The notes beneath the pieces were generated by a model that ran no database searches, was not told the DNA's origin, and worked only from the letters and a program-made list of their open reading frames with translations. A stretch of 64,000 nt of DNA from Oikopleura dioica (Eukaryota; Chordata; Appendicularia; Copelata; Oikopleuridae), in NCBI GenBank assembly GCA_907165135.1, contig OU015567.1, positions 6,143,001-6,207,000 on the forward strand, written 5' to 3'. The position numbers and the translations under genes were made by a program. Of the stretch, positions 35,325 to 46,330 are shown one piece after another (position 1 is the stretch's first letter; every line of letters begins with the position of its first letter).

Positions 35325-38300
35325 ATGTCGGAAATTGGGACAGCTAGGTCTGTAAACAAGGAGTCGTTTCTCAAAAAGTGCCCTTAACCCGTTGCCGCGC
35401 GCGTAGCAATTTAGCTGCTACGACTTGCCCCGAGGCTCGAAATACGGCAGATCTATTGGCGTAGAAGGCATATTTACGCCTACCGCTCGGCAAGGGGTTA
35501 AATTGGACATTGATCTTCAGATAATTAATATGAAATTGAGAAGCTTGAAAACAGCGCTTTGTTTTTAATGAGGATGTTTTTGAAGAAAACTTCATCGTGG
35601 AAGAAAGTCTCGCTGAGAATAATCATGTAAGGCAAAGTTCAAAAGGGCTGACATAAATTATACAAGCTACTTGAGGACGACAGACACATCATGCGACAGA
35701 ATACGAATGACACGGTACAACAAGTGCCTGTAAAACAAGAGGAGAAAATTGTGGCTACATCAAGCCCGCGTGTGTCCATTAGCTCATCTTCTGTATCTCT
35801 ATGTAAGTAGCGTTGGTTTTGGTTCGATAGTTATTCTGAAAATTAAGGCTCAGAAAAAAGTGGAACATCTGAAAAACAAGAGCATCAATCATCAGTTCGA
35901 TCAGAAAATGAAGAAGCATTTGAAGTCGTGGAGAAATCGGAAATCGTGGATGAAGCTCTTCTTGACGAGTCTTTGAAGTCGGATTCCCAAGAAAAAGCTG
36001 CTGAAAATCCTGAAGTAAATATCTTCTTTGAGGACCAACAAACACGCGGAAAGAGTGAAAGTCCTCGCACAGTAATCAGCGAGGATGATATCGAGGAAGA
36101 GCGGAAGAAGATGGAAGAGGATTTAAAGTCACGGGACGATGATTGTATGCTTTGAGATTAGATAGTATGAAAACATAATTATTTCCTGCGTTGTCTTAAA
36201 ATTAGGATTAGTCGCAAAGTCATATGCATAAAGACATTCATTTTTTCAATTCATTAATCCCAAAATAAGAAGGCTGAAACCGTCTCTGAGCCGATGCCAC
36301 CTTTTACAATTAGCGACTTTGAAAAACACGTTCGAGGAAAGGCTCTAACTCTCAAAGAATAAATTCCCATGTGTACAAAATCAAGAGCTTTGATGAAACA
36401 GGCATTCAAGAAACCGACGGAGCAATGACCGAACCGATTACTCCAGGAAGTTCGTTAACAAACGTCACTGATGCCAGCACGGAGAAGAATATTTCAACGT
36501 CGCAGGCGTCCCTGGATTCGGAGAGTACTTTAAAATCCGAGGACTTACAGGTAAGGCCGTAAGGGACTCTGCTGGAACATTCTGATCAAGATAATCATTT
36601 TATAATAGCAGATGTAAAACAAGAATCTAGCTTAGATATGCGGATTAATTTAATGAAAAACACTTATTTTCACCGGCTGCGGACTTCAGTTCGGAATGAA
36701 TAAATTACCATAATTATTCATTTTCTTTAATTAAAGATTGTTACTACAAGATAATTGAATCCAAATTCTCCTCCAGCCGGCTGATTGCAACATAAGCCCG
36801 TAATAACTGCTTAGGTTCGTCGGCAAGAAACGCTTGAAGCCTTCAATGAAGCTGAAAAATCCATCCACGAAGCGAATGAAATCGCTTTGCAAGTCTTGCA
36901 AACTGGTAGGGCGTTTTCTACCGCTTGCTTTTTCATCTCGTCGTTTTAGATACAGAAGATTCACTGGACTTTCAGGAGATTGATTCTGACTTAGCAACGA
37001 CTCTGAGTCTTACATCGACAACAACAAATCAAGTTACTATTACTAAAGGTAATATACAATACTCAGTTAACTTCTTCTCATGCCTTCATCAATATCAATT
37101 TTGTCGTAGGAGAAAATCAACAATGTGTAGCCGATGGTGTCATCAAAGAGTCAGATGGAGAAGCACCTGCAGAAGGTAAAATTAAAAGCTATATTTAAGA
37201 CTTATGTTTAGGGGGTGCACAGTGGGAAAATCGGCAAATTTAAAAGTATATGTATCTTTATTATAACCCCGCGAATAGATCCGTTTTCATCTAAGGATCA
37301 TTTGATTTCATTAAAAGAAACCGAAAAAAGCACATTTTCAACCCTTAAATCACGTGACAAGGGTTGATTCAACAGTTTTTTGTCTGTAGAAAAAAAGTGC
37401 CAAAAGGTTACCTCGTAATTTTCGAGTATATAAAAGAGCAGATCAAGCGCTTTCAAGTGATAGTCATATGATCTTGTGGTCTCGTGAGGAAAAAATTCTA
37501 GAGCCGATTTTCTGTCAAAATCCTTGACTTTTTGGCCAAGAGGGTGTTCGAATCCCGACAATAACATTTTTTTTTTCAAACCGTTTTTTCCCAATAAAAT
37601 GATCAACACTGATCATGTGATCTAGGGTGAGTCATTTTTTGTCCTCAAAAGGACTATTCTGGTGGAGAAGTGCTCCTGGAAGACAAAAATTTTCGACAAA
37701 TTTTTTCAGCCCCCTTCCTTGATTTTTAATTTTAAGGGGCTTGACGGCCCTTCGGGCCGTTTCAGCCCCCTTCCTTGATTTTTAATTTTAAGGGGCTTGA
37801 CGGCCCTTCGGGCCGTTTCAGCCCCCTTCCTTGATTTTTAATTTTAAGGGCTTGACGGCCCTTCGGGCCGTTTCAGCCCCCTTCCTTGATTTTTAATTTT
37901 AAGGGGCTTGACGGCCCTTCGGGCCGTTTCAGCCCCCTTCCTTGATTTTTAATTTTAAGGGCTTGACGGCCCTTCGGGCCGTTTCAGCCCCCTTCCTTGA
38001 TTTTTAATTTTAAGGGGCTTGACGGCCCTTCGGGCCGTTTCAGCCCCCTTCCTTGATTTTTAATTTTAAGGGCTTGACGGCCCTTCGGGCCGTTTCAGCC
38101 CCCTTCCTTGATTTTTAATTTTAAGGGGCTTGACGGCCCTTCGGGCCGTTTCAGCCCCCTTCCTTGATTTTTAATTTTAAGGGGCTTGACGGCCCTTCGG
38201 GCCGTTTCAGCCCCCTTCCTTGATTTTTAATTTTAAGGGGCTTGACGGCCCTTCGGGCCGTTTCAGCCCCCTTCCTTGATTTTTAATTTTAAGGGGCTTG

Positions 38301-39850
38301 ACGGCCCTTCGGGCCGTTTCAGCCCCCTTCCTTGATTTTTAATTTTAAGGGGCTTGACGGCCCTTCGGGCCGTTTCAGCCCCCTTCCTTGATTTTTAATT
38401 TTAAGGGGCTTGACGGCCCTTCGGGCCGTTTCAGCCCCCTTCCTTGATTTTTAATTTTAAGGGCTTGACGGCCCTTCGGGCCGTTTCAGCCCCCTTCCTT
38501 GATTTTTAATTTTAAGCCCCCTTCCTTGGGGCTTGACGGCCCTTCGGGCCGTTTCAGCCCCCTTCCTTGATTTTTAATTTTAAGGGGCTTGACGGCCCTT
38601 CGGGCCGTTTCAGCCCCCTTCCTTGATTTTTAATTTTAAGGGCTTGACGGCCCTTCGGGCCGTTTCAGCCCCCTTCCTTGATTTTTAATTTTAAGGGGCT
38701 TGACGGCCCTTCGGGCCGTTTCAGCCCCCTTCCTTGATTTTTAATTTTAAGGGGCTTGACGGCCCTTCGGGCCGTTTCAGCCCCCTTCCTTGATTTTTAA
38801 TTTTAAGGGCTTGACGGCCCTTCGGGCCGTTTCAGCCCCCTTCCTTGATTTTTAATTTTAAGGGGCTTGACGGCCCTTCGGGCCGTTTCAGCCCCCTTCC
38901 TTGATTTTTAATTTTAAGGGGCTTGACGGCCCTTCGGGCCGTTTCAGCCCCCTTCCTTGATTTTTAATTTTAAGGGGCTTGACGGCCCTTCGGGCCGTTT
39001 CAGCCCCCTTCCTTGATTTTTAATTTTAAGGGGCTTGACGGCCCTTCGGGCCGTTTCAGCCCCCTTCCTTGATTTTTAATTTTAAGGGGCTTGACGGCCC
39101 TTCGGGCCGTTTCAGCCCCCTTCCTTGATTTTTAATTTTAAGGGGCTTGACAGAGGCCTGGAACTCTTAGTTGATCAGTCTCAGTTACGTCCCCAACCCC
39201 ACCCACACCCGTTGATATTTAAATTTAAATTATCCTTGTTTTTTTCTTAATTATGGTTTTTATAAGACGTCGATTAATATCTTTAACAACTTGTTTCTCT
39301 GGAGTTAAACAGTTGTAAAAGAGTTTTGACAGTGAAATTAACGATTTTTAATTTTTCATTTTTTCCTTCTGATGGATGAGGATGGATCCGGATGTGGTTT
39401 TTACGACGATAAAAATGTTCAGTGATCATCAGCGATTAATTTTATGCAAAAAAGCCTATTCTTAATCGGCTTTAAGAAAAATCGCATTTTGATCTCAGGG
39501 GACCTCAGGTGACCTTCAATGACCCCAAGTCACATGTCAAAATGATCAGTGGATCATAGGCTTTCCATTGATGAATCATTCATCCCTATAAGAGGATGAT
39601 AAAAAAATCGATTTTCCCACTGTGCACCCCCTACTTATGTTGTAAAATTTACAATGTAAATGTTATTGTCTATTTCTTCGTAAATCAAACATCTTTCAGC
39701 CTCGATTGATATCAATGACGCAGGTGTTGATACACTTGTGAAAGGTACCTTTTTTGAATAATAAAAATCAAGGTATTCATACTTTCATATTTTTCAGCAA
39801 AAAAATCATCCTCGCCAGTTCCTGAAAATGAGCCTTCTGAAACTCAGTGA
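35325..39850 (+). CDS. Acidic, mostly disordered protein, eleven or more short exons
   Basis: Exons 35555-35626, 35667-35802, 35848-36140, 36270-36329, 36386-36550, 36815-36905, 36950-37048, 37110-37175, 39700-39744 and 39798-39850 join in phase throughout. The protein is Glu/Ser/Asp/Thr-rich ('RSENEEAFEVVEKSEIVDEA', 'SEDDIEEERKKMEEDLKS'), without recognised domain. The first exon is uncertain: an ATG at 35325 could splice with a GC donor into 35555. The intron after exon 36140 seems to need a GA-AG border. The penultimate intron has swallowed a 2.4-kb hAT-like element, and the first intron holds a TTAA MITE. The consistent phases make it a real gene; its function is unknown. Confidence 0.6.
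35384..35501. mobile_element. 118-bp TTAA-flanked MITE, copy 2
   Basis: Same length, borders and internal sequence ('CCCCGAGGCTCGAAATACGG') as copy 1 at 33543-33660, with several substitutions (for example CGCGCG for GAGCGC near the left end). It lies in the presumed first intron of the acidic-protein gene. Confidence 0.75.
37209..39633. mobile_element. Non-autonomous hAT-like element with internal satellite
   Basis: A 2425-bp insertion bounded by inverted repeats 'TAGGGGGTGCACAGTGGG' (continuing AAAATCG) and flanked by a perfect 8-bp target duplication CTTATGTT at 37201-37208 and 39634-39641. TAGGG termini and 8-bp duplications are the hAT hallmark. There is no transposase frame; 60% of its length is a tandem repeat. 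It sits in an intron of the acidic-protein gene. The perfect duplication suggests a recent insertion. Confidence 0.88.
37707..39151. repeat. Minisatellite of ~26 units, 55/56 bp, inside the hAT element
   Basis: Units run from 'CAGCCCCCTTCCTTG' through 'ATTTTTAATTTTAAGGGG' to 'CTTGACGGCCCTTCGGGCCG'. They are almost identical, differing mainly in GGG versus GGGG (55 or 56 bp). One unit near 38510 carries a partial internal duplication. Each contains a perfect hairpin (ACGGCCC-TTC-GGGCCGT) and a second complementary pair (AGCCCCTT/AAGGGGCT). Confidence 0.95.
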
Positions 39851-39972
39851 CTATCTTTTCTTCAAAAAGACTACTACCATCTTGTTTGAACTACAACTGT
39901 TCAATAATATTGTTTTGTAAATAAAAATTGTATGTTCTTAATTTTTTATTTACAAATTGAATGTACAAAAAT

Positions 39973-42900
39973 TTACGCTTCGAGGCAATCCTGAGGCGCG
40001 CATCGTTTGCAGCTAAAGCCAATTTGACCATCTTCGATATTATCGACACATTTTTCTATAAGAACAATAAGCAGGGACATTGATGAAAGTTTAGTCATTG
40101 AAGAAGTCGTTCTAACCTGATGGTTTGCAAGGTTTGATTTTGCACCAGCCGAAGTCCTCGATTTCTTTTTTGTCGACACACATTGGCTTAACACGAAGAT
40201 AACTAGGCTTATTAGATGAAAATTTGGCCACTTTTTCTAGCTTAGTTGAGGGGTCATATGACACAGATTCTGAAAGCCCAGAAGCTGAGCTTTCATTTGA
40301 GCCCCATATCGAGTGGTCTGGGTCATGCCCGCAAGGCAATTCATGGCACCGGAAGTTCCGAAATTGGCACTAGAACTCTTCAATCGAATTTTTGGTTGCC
40401 GGTACTGGCTTCAAATGGCTTGTAAGTAGGTGCGTTAGAAAGCCCAGCGTCTGAGCTTTCTAAAACGCCAATAAAATACTGTTGCCAGACTTTCTAGTGG
40501 CCGCTAGAGGCGCTAGAAAGTTGGATGAAATTCCGGAAGTATGAAATTTTCACTAGAAACTTGTCAATTAGTTATAAATATTGATGTAGTCATTAATAAT
40601 AATGTATAAAAAAGTTGAACCGCGGTTGAACCGCGCGGTTGACCATCCGGTTCGGCCCGGTTAACTCTAGAATATCCCCAAAACCACTGAATATGCATAT
40701 CAATCGACTGGAAATTGAGCAGAGAACAAAATAAAATATAAACCGCGGTTGAACCGCGCGGTTGACCATCCGGTTCGGCCCGGTTAACTCTAGAATATTC
40801 CCAAAACCACTAAATATGCATATCGATCGACTTGAAATTGAACAGAGAACAAAATAAAATATGAACCGCGGTCCAACCGCGCGGTCGATCTTCCGGTTAG
40901 CTCTAGAAAATCTTCAAAATTGATATCAAATTTGACAAATTGACAAAAAAAGACAATCATAATTATTCTTTCTAAAACCATCATTTATTTTGTTATCTCC
41001 ACTCAAAAAGGCACAGAAACAGATTCTTCATCTTCGAATTCCGGCTCATCTTCAATGCTCTCTCCAATTTCCAATTCGGGCTCATCTTCAACACTCTCTA
41101 CGACCTCCATCGCATCATCCTCTTCGTTCTCTTCCATGATTTCAGCCTCTCGCGCGATTTCCTCTTCATCTCTTGCATTCTTCAGAAGATATATCTGTCT
41201 GTCTTCTTTTTCAAGCTCTTTTGCCTTCTTTTCATTCTTTGGTCGCTCAAGCATTGCCTTCTTGACAATTGCCTCTTGTTTTGCTGGAGTCATTTCCTCA
41301 AGCCACTCAGCAGTTTTGTTGTACTAGAAATTTAAAAGTTTTTAAATTAAAATCAATGAAAATACCATTGCTTCGGCAACAATGAAAGTTCGCCTCAACC
41401 CAAGTCTCGCGTGGCTTCGTTCAAGATTTTTGAGGACCCCGAAGACTCGTTCGACGAGCCGAGAAGTGCCAGTCAAAAACCCATCGTGGTCAGCCACCTT
41501 CTTTCCGATCTCCTCCCACTTCTTTTTTCTTTTAAAAATTTCTTGTGACTTCGCTCCAGGCTCTGTCGGGCGATTTTGTCGAGCTTTTTCCGCTGAACTC
41601 CGTCCAAACCTCTAAACTGCGTTCGAATTCTCGCCAAGACAGCTTTCATCGACTCGTCTTCATCTTTGACGGCAGTAATCATTCGAGAGAAGCAGTTCTT
41701 TTCGTCGGCCATCATCGCATTGTAGTAGTCCTCAAGCCTCTTGAGAGCGCCAAAGATGATGTTGTAGGAGCTGGAAGTTTCGGAGACAACAGCATGAAAT
41801 TCCTTGAGCGCCCCGTAGAAGACGAAGAATGGAATGGAGCAAATCAAAATAACGATCCTTGAAAGGATCGTTGACACCATTCTCTTCCTTGATTTCAAAA
41901 AAGAAGAAGAAGAAGAAGAAAAAGAAGATCCCTTTCCTGTTAAGTTTTCCATTGGGATCATCGGCGTTGTGGAAACTCTTGATAAAATCTCGTAGAAACT
42001 TTGCCGTGTCGCTCGAATCACCGCATTTTCCGCCAAGAACTTCGTTAAGAAGGTTCAAGTGCAGCCAAAAATTACGCATATTGGTTGGCACCACGGCAAA
42101 ACGTGAACCGAGGTCTATTTACGGATTTTTAATGAAATCAAGGAAGAAAACTTGGACTGACGATCATAAAACCTCTAAAAATGAAATCAGCGCATCTTAA
42201 TTCATCCTAATCGGAGGAAAAAGTACTAAAAATGAATTTTGAAATTTTGATGACTCGACAGAATTTTATGATTCATGAATCTTTTGTTCCATTAAAACGC
42301 TAGAATTCGACTAGAACGGTGTCAAAAAGAGTAGTTTTGGGGTCATTTTTGAAGGAGATTTCAAATTTTATGATAAGAAACAACTAAGACTTCGTCTTAG
42401 TTTGTTTATTCTCATAATGGGTAGCTCATATAATATAATATAATATAATATAATAACAAGCTCATCATTGAAAGATGAAAACCAGAAGAAGGCATCTCAG
42501 CTGTTAAAAAATCGTTTGTTAAATAAATGCGATTGCCTAGGTTAGTAACAGTCTTTTCTTGGTTCTCTTCTATGATTTCATTATTAGAAAAATCCTTTCC
42601 TTGGCCGAAGATACGGATTCGGGTGCCATACCATACTTCTTGCTGGGCTTCAAGCTCGTTACGAAGGGATTTGGCGTGGTGACCGGTCAAGTTGAGGGTA
42701 CGGGCGCCAAATAGAGTCATGATTGCCGTGAAGACTTTCGAAGCTTTGGCAACATCGGGATCAGGAGTATTCAAAGACTCGTCGTTGGGATCAGGGTTGA
42801 AGAGGATTTTCTTTGCGGGCTTCTTTTCGCTCCAGTCCTTGTAGGTGTATCGTTCTAATAATGAAATCATAGAAGAGAATCGAGAAAAGAAAATTACCAA

Positions 42901-45900
42901 GCCAAGCAGTCGCATGCATTTGACAAACGATTTCAACAGCTGAGATGCCTTCTTCTGATTTCAATCCTTCAATGATGAGCTGATTGGCGTGTAGCTGAGC
43001 GGCGCAGCTGTCGGAAACCAGGAAGCCAATTTTTTGTTTTAGGATCGACCAGAAAGGAAGAGCTCTAAGTTTCGCCAGAATTTGTTTCGCCATGTCCTCG
43101 CCTTTTGATTTTAAAGTAAGCTCCAACAATTTTGATTTAAAATACCTTTTGAAACAAGGGTTTCATAAAGACCAATCGAAAATGCTCGACCCTTAGTGTT
43201 GACGTAGACGATGCCAGTTGCGCGTGCGCTGTGCACTAACGTGGCGTCGTCTATTAATAGACAACCACCGGGCTTTGCGGCCTGAATTTCTTCGATGAGT
43301 TGCTCTCTTGCCAAGGTTTCAATGCAGAAGCGTTTGGAGTTGATTGTGGCTGCTGTTGGTGGATTCTGGCCCTTCAACTCAGTCAGGCTGGCACAGAGGG
43401 TTTTGAAAACAGTCTCGCAGGTGCGTCCGTGGAGTCCCCTCATCAAGAAACAGAGAAGGATCTGGATAGCTTTGGGATGATAAGCAAGTTGGTTGAAACC
43501 TCGAAGATCTTCTGCACCATCGACGCCATCAAAGGAAAGTCGTTGTTTCTTGAAGAGCTCGGTCGCTGACGATGAAGAAAGGTTGGCTTCGTTTTGCTTG
43601 TTCTCTTCGTTGTCTTCAGTTTCTTTCGACGCTTGCGAAGAACGGAGGATTCTGGGGGTGGATGAAGAAGAAGGCTTGTCCTCAAAGACGTCATCGTCTC
43701 CGTCGCTCAGGCTGACCTAAAAGTCTCTGTTAACCCTAGCCAGCCAAAAATGATTTTTCTCGGGTACCGGTCAAGATACTCCATATTTGGCGCCAGGGAT
43801 TTACCTGCAAATAAGACTATACAAATGATAAAGGTCAAATTATATGGTCTTGAGGAAATAGATTAAACCCTGCCTATCAAGATGCAATAGAAAAAACCGC
43901 TTCAGAATGAGTTTCTTAGAAATTAAACGTTAAAATGGCTGAACCCCTTTTTTACTTGCCTCAAAACCGCCTTGAGAAAGTGTGAGAGCTGATGAACTCC
44001 TCTTTTTTGCATCACGAGCCGGCTGTTGGCGTGTTTTTTCTTGGATAAAATGGGCAAAGGATGTTGGAGAGTCTTCATCTATCTTCTTTAAACTGAAAAC
44101 CTCTGCAACTTTCTGCAAGACCCGACCTCTTGTCCCTTTCCACTCGTGAGTATCCGGAATCTCAAAGAAAGCCTTTCGATTCTCTATAATTTGAAATCAA
44201 GGAAGAACATCATTTAAAACATTACCGTCTGACATTAAGGCGTCAGTGAGAGCTACTTGAGCAGCAGAACGGGGGGCTGAGATTCTCTTTCTTACTGTTC
44301 TGCGTTCGTCCTTATCTCTCAATTTCTCTAGTGATGTCTCTCGGCCGAGCATTCCAAGATCTTGGAGGAGAATAAGAGCCATTGAGCAGTTTATTTTCCA
44401 TGTGTGACGGAAATCATCCATTTTCGAGAAAAAGACGAAGAAAAACGAAGAAAAACGAAAAATTGAAGCAGTAAAGAAGGAGAGACTGAAGCGCGCATCG
44501 AATCAGCGCCGACTGATAAGAATGTGCGCAAGCCTAGTATTACTCAGAATGACAGAAAAGGTAAAATCAACGAAGAAAGAAGTAAAAAGTCTTCTAAAGA
44601 TAAATTTTGAAAATTCTGAGAGGATTTCAAGATTTTCTAGAGCTAACCGGAAGATCGACCGCGCGGTTGGACCGCGGTTCATATTTTATTTTGTTCTCTG
44701 TTCAATTTCAAGTCGATCGATATGCATATTTAGTGGTTTTGGGAATATTCTAGAGTTAACCGGGCCGAACCGGATGGTCAACCGCGCGGTTCAACCGCGG
44801 TTTATATTTTATTTTGTTCTCTGCTCAATTTCCAGTCGATTGATATGCATATTCAGTGGTTTTGGGGATATTCTAGAGTTAACCGGGCCGAACCGGATGG
44901 TCAACCGCGCGGTTCAACCGCGGTTCAACTTTTTATACATTATTATTAATGACTACATCAATATTTATAACTAATTGACAAGTTTCTAGTGAAAATTTCA
45001 TACTTCCGGAATTTCATCCAACTTTCTAGCGCCTCTAGCGGCCACTAGAAAGTCTGGCAACAGTATTTTATTGGCGTTTTAGAAAGCTCAGACGCTGGGC
45101 TTTCTAACGCACCTACTTACAAGCCATTTGAAGCCAGTACCGGCAACCAAAAATTCGATTGAAGAGTTCTAGTGCCAATTTCGGAACTTCCGGTGCCATG
45201 AATTGCCTTGCGGGCATGACCCAGACCACTCGATATGGGGCTCAAATGAAAGCTCAGCTTCTGGGCTTTCAGAATCTGTGTCATATGACCCCTCAACTAA
45301 GCTAGAAAAAGTGGCCAAATTTTCATCTAATAAGCCTAAAGATAACACAAACAGCAGTCTGTAACAGTTAACAGTGTATTCAAGCAAGTTAGTACCTCCC
45401 CCAACTTGTATCCAGCCATGCGTCCTTGGCGACAACTGCAGCGAATCGTCGGGCCACCTTCGGAAATTATCTTGGTTCTGAACAAGAATATCATTGTCTA
45501 TTTTTGAGTTGAGCGAATGGATCTTATTTTTATCTCAAGTACTAGTGTAGATTCACAATAAAATATTCTGCCAGAATCTTCAAATCGTGCACTAATTTTA
45601 GTGTCTTTGTTTTGTCCCGAATTTATTTTAGAATATTTCTTTGCCAGATCCATGGTTATTCCATTGAGAAGTCCCCTATTTGATTATGACGGATAATTCG
45701 ATAATAGGAGCTACTCACCCGACTTTGATCGATGGAGCAGTGTATCTTGTTCACAAGCTTTAAATCGCATGATTTCAATTCGAAAAAGAATCTGAATTTC
45801 TCTGAATAGTTCTGTAAGCTTTTCCTTTCACAAGCCTCATCTGGTAACATCTGACTGTAGCATCCAGTTATCATGTCTCTTCCAGCGCAAATTATCAGCA

Positions 45901-45916
45901 AAAATAACTCTTTCAT
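39973..45916 (-). CDS. Cysteine-rich secreted protein; intron 2 holds a 5.1-kb transposon
   Basis: Four minus exons (45719-45916, 45396-45497, 40117-40186, 39973-40055) keep one frame and give 150 residues. It begins with a signal peptide ('MKELFLLIICAGRDMITGC') and has about 17 cysteines, e.g. 'IRCSCRQGRMAGYKLGE' then 'PMCVDKKEIEDFGWCKIKPC' and 'GFSCKRCAPQDCLEA', a pattern loosely like degenerate sushi repeats. The 5.2-kb second intron is almost entirely a hAT-like transposon; subtracting it and one target copy leaves an intron of about 66 bp. The joining of the two ends relies on phase-0 splice sites on both sides, so I hold it as likely rather than certain. Confidence 0.6.
40204..40914 (+). 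repeat. Left terminal inverted repeat with three subterminal repeats
   Basis: Pairs with 44629-45338. Near its inner end are three ~122-bp direct repeats (starting ~40619, 40741, 40864), each opening with the palindromic AACCGCGGTT-type core and 'AACCGCGCGGTTGACC', the kind of array transposases bind. Confidence 0.85.
41003..44420 (-). CDS. hAT-like transposase, multi-exon, probable frame break near 3' end
   Basis: Starting at 44420 ('MDDFRHTWKINCSMALIL'), the gene runs through about eight exons to 41003. Candidate catalytic pieces in order are 'GGCLLIDDATLVHSARATG' (first Asp), 'GFLVSDSCAAQLHANQ' (second Asp), then 'IVCQMHATAWLG' (a C-x2-H motif as in hAT and related families), and near the end 'GTSRLVERVFGVLKNLERS' with an acidic tail. 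The last resembles the hAT dimerisation 'ERVFS' block carrying the catalytic Glu. One intron (from ~43967) uses GC-AG and one (~41943 to 41897) appears to be GA-AG. Around 41530-41600 the frame changes without a plausible intron, so the copy may be inactive or the assembly has an indel. No BED finger was seen. Confidence 0.7.
44629..45338 (-). repeat. Right terminal inverted repeat with three subterminal repeats
   Basis: Reverse complement of 40204-40914 with very few differences. It contains the same three subterminal units (AACCGCGCGGTT cores at ~44660, 44785, 44905). Confidence 0.85.
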
Positions 45917-45957
45917 ATTTTTTTAAAACGAGAAAAAAAGATGGGTTCGATACAATT

Positions 45958-46187
45958 AGAGGCGAATTTGAAAATGCTACACGAATTAAAGATTTAGGCG
46001 CGATTCAACATTTATTACACTCACGACGTTACTTTGCATCTAATTTCGCGCATGCAAATGCAACAGCTCATCGAAACAGGGGAGCTTATCAATAATTCAG
46101 CGTGTATATCGTGCAAGCTTCTAACAAGATCTCCAAAGATGATTAAAGCAATCTTCGGCATTATGAGGGCTCTGTCGAAGGTTTATT
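45958..46187 (+). CDS. Uncertain small gene, in-frame TAG or short intron
   Basis: From an ATG in 'aaaaaagatggg' one frame reads 'MGSIQLEANLKMLHELKI', a TAG, then continues openly for 62 residues ('RFNIYYTHDVTLHLISRMQM', 'INNSACISCKLLTRSPKM') to a TGA at 46185-46187. Alternatively a 53-nt GT-AG intron starting after ATGG and ending at that same 'tttag' gives a 35-residue peptide in another frame. No homologue recognised. I list it because the open stretch after the TAG looks protein-like (Cys-x2-Cys). Confidence 0.25.
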
Positions 46188-46330
46188 GAAGATCGAATGA
46201 AAATAATATATTGTGACTTTATTTCTGATCGAACAACGATCAGTTCCAGCCATGTCCGATAAGATCATCAAATATATTTTTGTTATTGATCTGATTTTTA
46301 TAGTATTTACAATACTTGGAAGGCAGTTAT

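Larger units (their letters stand above)
40204..45338. mobile_element. hAT-like DNA transposon with ~710-bp inverted terminal repeats
   Basis: A 5135-bp unit flanked by a perfect 8-bp target duplication AAGATAAC (40196-40203 and 45339-45346). The terminal inverted repeats are exceptionally long: 40204-40914 and 44629-45338, nearly identical, beginning 'TAGGCTTATTAGATGAAAAT'. Between them is one minus-strand multi-exon gene with hAT-like features. The 8-bp duplication and the transposase C-terminus support hAT; the fifth base (C) departs from the usual YARNG end. Confidence 0.88.

Noticed and set aside
36357-36385. A 29-nt GA-AG intron in the acidic-protein gene
   Set aside because: A canonical 56-nt GT-AG intron at 36330-36385 keeps the frame equally well and is more likely.
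37298-37609. 104-codon minus frame inside the satellite-bearing hAT element
   Set aside because: No transposase motif; the element appears non-autonomous.
37707-39151. Regular repeats that might be read as a CRISPR array
   Set aside because: The repeats are contiguous 55/56-bp units with no variable spacers, in a eukaryotic intron, inside a transposon. It is a minisatellite.
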